DNA of 59,888 nt, taken from the NCBI GenBank assembly GCA_017550105.1, contig JAFYLQ010000060.1, positions 1 to 59,888 of the forward strand. Direction: 5' to 3'. Position numbers and translations under genes: made by a program. This DNA is from Clostridia bacterium (GTDB lineage: Bacteria; Bacillota; Clostridia; Oscillospirales; Acutalibacteraceae). Shown in pieces: positions 54,689 through 59,888 of the stretch; positions within the stretch are counted from its first letter, which is position 1; the number at the start of each line of letters is the position of its first letter. The notes below the pieces were generated by a model. It ran no database searches, had not been told where the DNA came from, and saw nothing but the letters and a program-made list of their open reading frames with translations.

Positions 54689-54732
54689 AAAAAAGATGTT
54701 CTGAGCAATTACTGTTCAGAACATCTTTTAGT
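54689..54732. terminator. Bidirectional terminator between the lipid kinase and OadB genes
   Basis: AAAAGATGTTCTGA and TCAGAACATCTTTT form a perfect 14-bp stem with an 11-base loop. Confidence 0.9.
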
Positions 54733-54733
54733 T

Positions 54734-55933
54734 TTAAAGTATTCCGCCGGGGCCAAATGCGGCAAGTAAGAAACCTGCGGCAACGGCAGAGCCGATAACA
54801 CCCGCAACGTTGGGACCCATAGCGTGCATAAGAAGGAAGTTGGTAGGATTATACTTTCTACCTTCATTCTGAGCAACGCGAGCCGCCATAGGTACTGCAG
54901 AAACACCTGCGGCACCAATAAGGGGATTGATTTTTCCCTTGGTAACAACATAAAGAATTTTACCGAAAAGAACACCGCCGACAGTTGACAAGCAGAAAGC
55001 AGCAAGACCTAAACCAACAATAAGTAATGTCTTGAGCTGGAGGAAATCTTCGCCGTTTGCGGTAGCACCAACTGAAATACCTAAAAGAATTGTAACTATA
55101 TTCATAAGGGCATTCTGTGCAGTATCGCTGAGTCTGTCAACAACGCCGCATTCGCGGAAAAGGTTACCGAGCATCAACATACCGAGAAGAGGAGCAACCG
55201 AGGGGAGAAGAAGGGCACAAACAATGAGAACGGCAACGGGGAAGATAATCTTCTCTGTTTTAGATACCTTTCTTAACTGTTTCATCTCAACCGCACGTTC
55301 TTTTTTAGTTGTGAGAACTTTCATTATGGGCGGTTGGATAATGGGAATAAGTGCCATATAAGAATATGCCGCCAACGCAATGGGAGCAAGAAGGTGGGGT
55401 GCGAGCTTTGATGTCAGGAAAATGGCTGTGGGGCCGTCTGCACCACCGATAATGGCAATGGAAGCCGCCTCCTGAGCGTTAAACTGACCTGAGCCTATAG
55501 CAATAAGGAATGCGGCGTATACACCAAGCTGGGCTGCAGCACCTAAAAGAAGGCTCACGGGATTTGAAAGGAGGGGACCGAAGTCCGTCATAGCTCCGAC
55601 ACCAAGGAAAATAAGACAGGGGAAAAGACCGGATTTAACGCCTACGTAAATAATTCGTAAAACACCCGAGTCATACCAATGTGTACCTGCCACGGCTTCT
55701 GCGCCTATGGCACCCAACTCACCGCCCGTAGTGTCCAGCATAAGGTCTGCACCGGGAAGGTTAGCAAGAACAATACCGAAAGCTATGGGTACGAGAAGGA
55801 GGGGTTCAAACTTGAATTTGATGGCAAGCACAAGGAAAACGATTGCCACGCCAATCATAACGAAGTTTTCCCACTGCAAAAGGTGGAAGCCTGACTGCTC
55901 CCAAAGATTTAATAAAATTGCACTAATATCCAT
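54734..55933 (-). CDS. oadB: Na+-translocating decarboxylase beta subunit (OadB/GcdB)
   Basis: Integral membrane subunit of 399 residues that couples decarboxylation of carboxybiotin to Na+ export. About eleven hydrophobic segments. The conserved [13 protein letters not shown] (about residues 179-191) contains the essential Asp; also DFGPLLSNP and [20 protein letters not shown]. Last gene of the four-gene pump operon. Confidence 0.95.
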   Translation of the reverse strand: MDISAILLNLWEQSGFHLLQWENFVMIGVAIVFLVLAIKFKFEPLLLVPIAFGIVLANLPGADLMLDTTGGELGAIGAEAVAGTHWYDSGVLRIIYVGVKSGLFPCLIFLGVGAMTDFGPLLSNPVSLLLGAAAQLGVYAAFLIAIGSGQFNAQEAASIAIIGGADGPTAIFLTSKLAPHLLAPIALAAYSYMALIPIIQPPIMKVLTTKKERAVEMKQLRKVSKTEKIIFPVAVLIVCALLLPSVAPLLGMLMLGNLFRECGVVDRLSDTAQNALMNIVTILLGISVGATANGEDFLQLKTLLIVGLGLAAFCLSTVGGVLFGKILYVVTKGKINPLIGAAGVSAVPMAARVAQNEGRKYNPTNFLLMHAMGPNVAGVIGSAVAAGFLLAAFGPGGIL

Positions 55934-55949
55934 TTTGAGGCACCCTCAA

Positions 55950-56360
55950 TTAGATAACTGCAAGAACGTCGTCAGTGTTTACTGTAGAGCCCTTAGGAGC
56001 GTTAATTGATTTAACAGTACCATCACAGGGAGCAACGATATCATTTTCCATTTTCATAGCTTCAAGAACTACAACAACGTCGCCTGCCTTAACTGCATCG
56101 CCAACGTTTTTCTTAACTGCAAGAACAGTACCGGGCATGGGAGCCTTAATCTGTGTGCCATCTGCAACTGCAACAGGTGCAGCGGGAGCGGCAGGAGCCT
56201 CGGGTGCTGCTTCAACAGCAGGAGCTGCAACAGGTGCTGCAACGGGAGCAACAGGAGCTGCTGCCATTACGGGAACCTGTGAAATGCCTGTAACAATAGC
56301 GTCTGTTTCTGTAACGTCTACTTCGTAAATTTTTCCGTTTAAAGTAACATTGTATTTCAT
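55950..56360 (-). CDS. Biotin carboxyl carrier protein of the Na+ pump (GcdC-like)
   Basis: Protein of 136 residues. A short N-terminal segment (about 1-25), a flexible Ala/Pro/Val linker (about 30-68), then a biotinyl domain with [20 protein letters not shown] and the biotin site EAMKMEN (Lys about 101). It carries CO2 from the alpha subunit to OadB. The alpha subunit here has no biotin domain of its own, so this protein supplies it. Confidence 0.95.
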   Translation of the reverse strand: MKYNVTLNGKIYEVDVTETDAIVTGISQVPVMAAAPVAPVAAPVAAPAVEAAPEAPAAPAAPVAVADGTQIKAPMPGTVLAVKKNVGDAVKAGDVVVVLEAMKMENDIVAPCDGTVKSINAPKGSTVNTDDVLAVI

Positions 56361-56364
56361 TATA

Positions 56365-56877
56365 TTATTCCTCCACTAATTTGATTGAGTTAAAAGCAAG
56401 ATTTTCAAGAGGGATACCTGTTTTATTAGATGTAATAGCCATAATAACTGCGGCATCCTGTTCGCTTACGTTTTCAAGCACAGGGTCCTGATTAAGACGT
56501 TTAATGCTTCTGAAAGCAAGTCTTTCAAGGTCGATACCTGTTTTGAATGATGTAATAGCCATAATAACTGCGGCATCCTGTTCGGAAATACCATCAAGTG
56601 TTACGTATCCGGGTGTGTAGGGATATTCGGGCTCTTCTGCTGTTTCTTCAATTACTTCAGAGGTTTCTTTAACCTCGGGTGCAGCAGCGGGCTCACTTGT
56701 CTGAGCAACGCTTTCGGGCTTTTTATCTGTCTTTTTGATTTTTGAAAAGATTTTTGAAAAGCCTAAAACAAGAATTGCAAGAAAAGCAAGAACTGCAAGA
56801 ACAAGAAGGAAGCCTAACCCTGAAATGCCGGAAGCATCAAAAAAGGTGAAATCCTTTGCTAAGGAAAGAAGTGTCAT
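56365..56877 (-). CDS. OadG-like gamma subunit with duplicated C-terminal motif
   Basis: Protein of 170 residues. One membrane segment (about 18-44) and a charged linker (about 45-90) resemble OadG/GcdD gamma subunits, which hold the pump together. The C-terminus holds two copies of a 29-residue unit, residues 98-126 and 138-166: [25 protein letters not shown]. Family members usually have one such helical motif. About 35 bases are identical between the copies, so the duplication looks recent. Confidence 0.85.
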   Translation of the reverse strand: MTLLSLAKDFTFFDASGISGLGFLLVLAVLAFLAILVLGFSKIFSKIKKTDKKPESVAQTSEPAAAPEVKETSEVIEETAEEPEYPYTPGYVTLDGISEQDAAVIMAITSFKTGIDLERLAFRSIKRLNQDPVLENVSEQDAAVIMAITSNKTGIPLENLAFNSIKLVEE

Positions 56878-56889
56878 ATATATTCCTCC

Positions 56890-58272
56890 TTAGTCAATAG
56901 CCTTGAATTCGTAGTCGTAAATTTTACCTGCCATTTCTTCGCGGTAGTCGAAGAAGCTTTCTGCCTGAGTGGGGAAGGCGATGTATGAAAGAACATCCTC
57001 GTCACTCTTAGCCTTATCGCCGATTTCAGCCTTTGCAGCCTCAAACTGGGGAGCAAGAGTGTCAGCATATCTGCCTTCAATACCCTTTTCGTCACCGAGA
57101 ATCTGCTTTTTAACATCCTCGTTAACTTTACCGGGAGCGTTGCCGTATTCACCCATAAGGTAGGATTTAACTTCCTTGGATACCATCTTGTAGCGTTCAC
57201 CTGCAAGCACATTGTTTGTAGCCTGAACACCAACCATCTGGCTCATAGGTGTAACAAGGGGAGGATAACCTAAATCCTCACGAACTCTGGGAGTTTCAAG
57301 AAGAACCTCGTCAAATTTGTCCATCTTACCCTGTGCAGTAAGCTGAGCAACAAGGTTTGAAAGCATACCGCCGGGAACCTGATAATCAAGTGCCTTTGTA
57401 TCTGTTGTAAGAACTGTGGGATTAAGAAGACCGCTTTCAAGCGCCTTTGCTCTGATAGGCTTGAAGAAATCTGCAACGCCCTGTAATACCTTGCCGTCAA
57501 GACCTGTTTCGTAGCCCAACTCCTGAAGAGTGTAGTTAAGGGTTTCTGTTGCGGGCTGAGATGTACCGCCAGACATTGAAGAAATAGCGGTGTCAAGTAC
57601 GTCCACACCTGCTTCAACTGCCTTAAGGCAGGTCATAAAGCCAAGACCTGTTGTGCAGTGAGTATGAAGCACAATGGGAAGGTCAACAGCGTCTTTAAGT
57701 GATGAAACAAGCTTGTATGCCTCTGCAGGGCTGAGAATACCTGCCATATCCTTAATGGCAATTGTCTGACAACCGAGTGACTGCATATTCTTTGCAAGCT
57801 CAACGTAAGCTTCAAGAGTATGAATGGGGCTGATGGTGTAGCAGATGGCACCGGAAGCAATAGCGCCGTTCTTAACTGTTTCATCAACAGCAACCTCAAT
57901 ATTTTTAACGTCGTTAAGCGCATCAAAAATTCTGATGATATCAATGCCGTTTTCTACGCTCTTTTTAACGAACATACGAACAACGTCATCGGGATAGTGA
58001 TGATATCCTAAAAGGTTCTGTCCTCTCAAGAGCATCTGAAGCTTTGTGTTGGGACAAGCCTTTTTAATTTTTCTGAGTCTTTCCCACGGATCTTCCTTAA
58101 GGTAACGAAGACATGAGTCGAATGTTGCACCGCCCCAGCACTCGAGTGAGTAGTAGCCTGCTTTGTCGAGCTCTGAAAGGATGGGCTGAAATTCATTGAA
58201 TTTCATACGTGTTGCAATTAATGACTGGTTGGCATCACGCAACACGGTTTCGGTAAATTGTACCTTTTGCAT
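56890..58272 (-). CDS. oadA: Oxaloacetate decarboxylase alpha subunit (carboxyltransferase)
   Basis: Protein of 460 residues that removes the carboxyl group of oxaloacetate and passes it to biotin. DANQSLIATRM (about residues 14-24), ECWGGATFDSCLRYL, LLRGQNLLGYHHYPDD, IAIKDMAGILSP (catalytic Lys region) and VLHTHCTTGLG (metal His) follow the OadA/pyruvate carboxylase 5S pattern. It ends where others continue into a biotin domain, which here is a separate protein. First gene of the pump operon; AAAGGAG precedes the ATG. Confidence 0.95.
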   Translation of the reverse strand: MQKVQFTETVLRDANQSLIATRMKFNEFQPILSELDKAGYYSLECWGGATFDSCLRYLKEDPWERLRKIKKACPNTKLQMLLRGQNLLGYHHYPDDVVRMFVKKSVENGIDIIRIFDALNDVKNIEVAVDETVKNGAIASGAICYTISPIHTLEAYVELAKNMQSLGCQTIAIKDMAGILSPAEAYKLVSSLKDAVDLPIVLHTHCTTGLGFMTCLKAVEAGVDVLDTAISSMSGGTSQPATETLNYTLQELGYETGLDGKVLQGVADFFKPIRAKALESGLLNPTVLTTDTKALDYQVPGGMLSNLVAQLTAQGKMDKFDEVLLETPRVREDLGYPPLVTPMSQMVGVQATNNVLAGERYKMVSKEVKSYLMGEYGNAPGKVNEDVKKQILGDEKGIEGRYADTLAPQFEAAKAEIGDKAKSDEDVLSYIAFPTQAESFFDYREEMAGKIYDYEFKAID

Positions 58273-58367
58273 TTTACTTTTCTCCTTTGTTTTTTATTAA
58301 GGAATGTATATATGAATGGAGGGAGAGTCGTTTCACTTAATTCTCGCCTACCAATTTTCCCCACTAT

Positions 58368-58396
58368 AGAATACACTAAATCGCTTATTTTATCAA
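58368..58396 (-). promoter_or_regulatory. Promoter of the Na+ pump operon
   Basis: Minus strand: TTGATA (58396-58391), 17-base spacer, TATTCT (58373-58368). The leader to oadA is about 85 bases and contains a weak GAGA/TCTC stem. Confidence 0.6.
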
Positions 58397-58487
58397 GTGG
58401 ATTGATATAAATTTGTCAAATTGTGGTAATAATTTTACGCAATAAGAGACTTTTTTTATATTTTGCCAATAGAATATTCAGATTGCA

Positions 58488-58530
58488 AAGCAAAACCCTG
58501 TTTATATCCGAAAAACAGGGTTTTTGCTAT
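58488..58530 (-). terminator. Terminator after the sleB-like gene
   Basis: AAAACCCTGTTT and AAACAGGGTTTT form a 12-bp stem with an 8-base loop and T/A runs on both sides. Confidence 0.88.
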
Positions 58531-58546
58531 ACTATTATATATAGTG

Positions 58547-59275
58547 TCATTTGCAGAAGACGTGTGCACCTATTGTAGTTACCACGGGTCGGGTTCGTAT
58601 CCATTTGTTGGAGGTTTTGGCGGGGTTGTAGTAATAAAGAGCACCGCCCGAGGGGTCCCAACCGTTTATAGCGTCCTGTGCCGCCTTTCGGGATGTGGCG
58701 TCGGGACTTACTGACCAGTTGCTATCCGTAACGGCAGAAAAAGCTCCCTTTTGATAAACCACACCTGAAACGGTGTCGGGGAATGAGGAGGAGTCAACAC
58801 GGTTAAGAACTACCGCACCCACTGCAACCTGACCTACGTAGCTTTCTCCGCGAGCCTCAGCTGCAATAACCTTCGCCAACAAATATACGTCCGACGAGCT
58901 ATAGCCTCCTGAAGAAACGGATGATGCATCACCTAAACCCAAATATAAAAGCGTTTTCTTACCGGCGATACCGTCGGCGGTTATGCCAACGGACTTCTGA
59001 AACTGTCGCACGGCACTCTGTGTTTTCACTCCGTATATACCATCTATGCTACCGTTAAAGAAGCCAAGTGAGCGAAGCTTGGTCTGGATACGTCGCACCT
59101 CGTCACCCCGTGAGCCTAATTTTGAAAGAACCTGAGTGGCTTCCTGCTTGGTTTCGGTTGCTTTTATAACCCCTGCGGTACAGATTATAATAGTAATGCA
59201 TAGAATAATACATATTGTTTTAAATGCTTTTGAATGCAAAAAGTTAATCGTGTTGCTGGTTTTAAATCTAAGCAT
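58547..59275 (-). CDS. sleB: Spore cortex-lytic enzyme, SleB-like cell wall hydrolase
   Basis: Protein of 242 residues. Signal/anchor segment at about 20-38, a peptidoglycan-binding type 1 domain (about 52-107: GSRGDEVRRIQTKLRSLGFFNGSIDGIYG), then the hydrolase domain (about 127-242) with the catalytic Glu in KVIAAEARGESYVGQVAVGAVVLNRV and GAFSAVTDSNW. It opens the spore cortex during germination, marking the host as a spore former. The stop is 17 bases from its terminator. No YpeB partner gene is adjacent within the window. Confidence 0.9.
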   Translation of the reverse strand: MLRFKTSNTINFLHSKAFKTICIILCITIIICTAGVIKATETKQEATQVLSKLGSRGDEVRRIQTKLRSLGFFNGSIDGIYGVKTQSAVRQFQKSVGITADGIAGKKTLLYLGLGDASSVSSGGYSSSDVYLLAKVIAAEARGESYVGQVAVGAVVLNRVDSSSFPDTVSGVVYQKGAFSAVTDSNWSVSPDATSRKAAQDAINGWDPSGGALYYYNPAKTSNKWIRTRPVVTTIGAHVFCK

Positions 59276-59447
59276 AAAGGTCTCCTTGAAATTGTGTTTT
59301 ATAATAGGTTTTTCTTAATTTTTGAGTTTATACATTGTTTATACAAAGTTTTGAACAAGAAAATTGTGGTGCAAAAAGACCCAAAACACAACATCTTGTG
59401 ACCGAAAAATTTTTCTTAAAAATAATTAAAAAAGTTTAAAAAAAGTG

Positions 59448-59476
59448 TTGACTTTTCAGAAATCCTTTAGTATAAT
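59448..59476 (+). promoter_or_regulatory. rRNA operon promoter P1
   Basis: TTGACT (59448-59453), 17-base spacer, TATAAT (59471-59476). A/T-rich UP-like tract (59400-59445) lies directly upstream. Confidence 0.85.
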
Positions 59477-59477
59477 A

Positions 59478-59600
59478 CCCGAGCACTCACACGAAAGAGC
59501 TGTGAGCCGCAAGGAGGCTCCGATAGGACGAACCAAGCGGACGTCTTTTGAAATCCACGGCATCGCAACACCCGGGAGGGTGGAAAAGATTGCGAAAAAA
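59478..59600 (+). other. rRNA leader between P1 and P2 with tandem hairpins
   Basis: CTCACA/TGTGAG and GAGCC/GGCTC can form two consecutive hairpins just downstream of the P1 start. The segment is G/C-rich in an otherwise A/T-rich region. No open frame of note. Confidence 0.5.
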
Positions 59601-59614
59601 GATTAAAAAAGATG

Positions 59615-59643
59615 TTGACAAGAGAAGATGATTGTGATATTAT
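59615..59643 (+). promoter_or_regulatory. rRNA operon promoter P2
   Basis: TTGACA (59615-59620), 17-base spacer, TATTAT (59638-59643) preceded by TGA. Consensus -35, A-rich upstream sequence. Confidence 0.85.
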
Positions 59644-59689
59644 CTTAAGGCACTCTTGAGAGGGGAGCTTCGAAAGAGGGCAAACGAAC

Positions 59690-59863
59690 CTTGAAAATTA
59701 AACAACGATTAAAGAAAAAACCCTTGAGATTTTTTTGAGCGCAAATAATTGCGAAAGTAAACCGGACTTAGAAATAAGTTAAACGGAAAAGATACGTCAG
59801 TATCGAAAAGAGCTAAGAAGCTTTAAAAAAGGTTTGAACATCGAAAGATGTTTAGATATAATT
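59690..59863 (+). other. 16S rRNA precursor leader
   Basis: CTTGAAAATTAAACAA (from 59691) resembles the antitermination-type boxA region usual before Bacillota 16S genes. GATAC/GTATC and AACATC-GAAA-GATGTT are small hairpins in the last 80 bases, likely part of the processing stem. Confidence 0.5.
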
Positions 59864-59888
59864 TTTTAGAGAGTTTGATCCTGGCTCA
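59864..59888 (+). rRNA. rrs: 16S ribosomal RNA (5' end only)
   Basis: AGAGTTTGATCCTGGCTCA at 59870-59888 is the universal start of bacterial 16S rRNA. The gene is cut by the window edge. The exact mature 5' end is estimated. Confidence 0.95.

Noticed and set aside
59276-59345. Sigma-G type promoter for the sleB-like gene
   Set aside because: A TATTATA and a GTATA are present on the minus strand, but their spacing (about 22 bases) does not fit sigma-G promoters.

Overview
The window is a stretch of chromosome around a replication origin, from a spore-forming, anaerobic Gram-positive bacterium. The best guess is an uncultured member of the Bacillota, class Clostridia (Oscillospirales/Christensenellales-like). 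The evidence is the order dnaA-dnaN-S4 protein-recF-remB-gyrB-gyrA, a SleB-type spore cortex hydrolase, LCP wall-polymer chemistry, a biotin-dependent Na+-translocating decarboxylase, a CD1247-like protein and strong AGGAGG-type ribosome binding sites. Codon use is fairly uniform. The most AT-rich, foreign-looking gene is the lipoprotein at 46289.

Layout. 1-3042 (+): tail of an unknown gene, an NhaC-type Na+/H+ antiporter, a YitT-family membrane protein. 3080-6189 (-): zinc-ribbon/RING membrane protein, RarA, sugar isomerase, divergent from dnaA. 6190-8041: dnaA and the probable oriC, with variant DnaA boxes and a DnaA-trio-like repeat before dnaN. 8042-17423 (+): dnaN, S4 protein, recF, remB, gyrB, gyrA, an LCP wall-polymer ligase and a small membrane protein whose stop codon lies beyond a terminator. 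17424-21920 (-): CD1247-like protein, EF-P, AspRS, ABC transporter pair. 22107-22256 (-): a 49-codon gene with its own promoter and terminator.

22578-37555 (+) is one tightly packed surface-polysaccharide operon: two initiating phosphoglycosyl transferases, a PglE/PglD-like aminotransferase and acetyltransferase, six glycosyltransferases, Wzy-like polymerase, Wzx-like flippase and LicD, plus two unexpected metabolic enzymes (an HpcH/HpaI aldolase and an Ldh2-type dehydrogenase). It is followed by a frameshifted GPH sugar symporter. 39078-45889 (-): an intact GPH symporter, a Fic protein, a GH38 alpha-mannosidase, tRNA-Leu(CAG) with an upstream tRNA-like element, and a lipoprotein.

46060-46266 (+) holds what I consider the most interesting object: a roughly 207-nt RNA with its own promoter, nested long-range helices, a possible pseudoknot and an intrinsic terminator, just in front of a WG-repeat-like lipoprotein gene. 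47362-54675 (+): GH20 hexosaminidase, Gfo/Idh/MocA dehydrogenase, ferredoxin-like QueG relative, two-component system, RNA methyltransferase, lipid kinase. 54734-58272 (-): the Na+ pump operon (OadA, OadG-like with a duplicated C-terminal motif, biotin carrier, OadB). 58547-59275 (-): SleB. 59276-59888: tandem rRNA promoters, a structured leader and the first bases of a 16S rRNA gene.

Physiology inferred: a sodium-coupled economy (Oad pump, NhaC, probably cation-coupled GPH symporters), foraging on mannose- and HexNAc-containing glycans, and an elaborate cell-surface glycopolymer.
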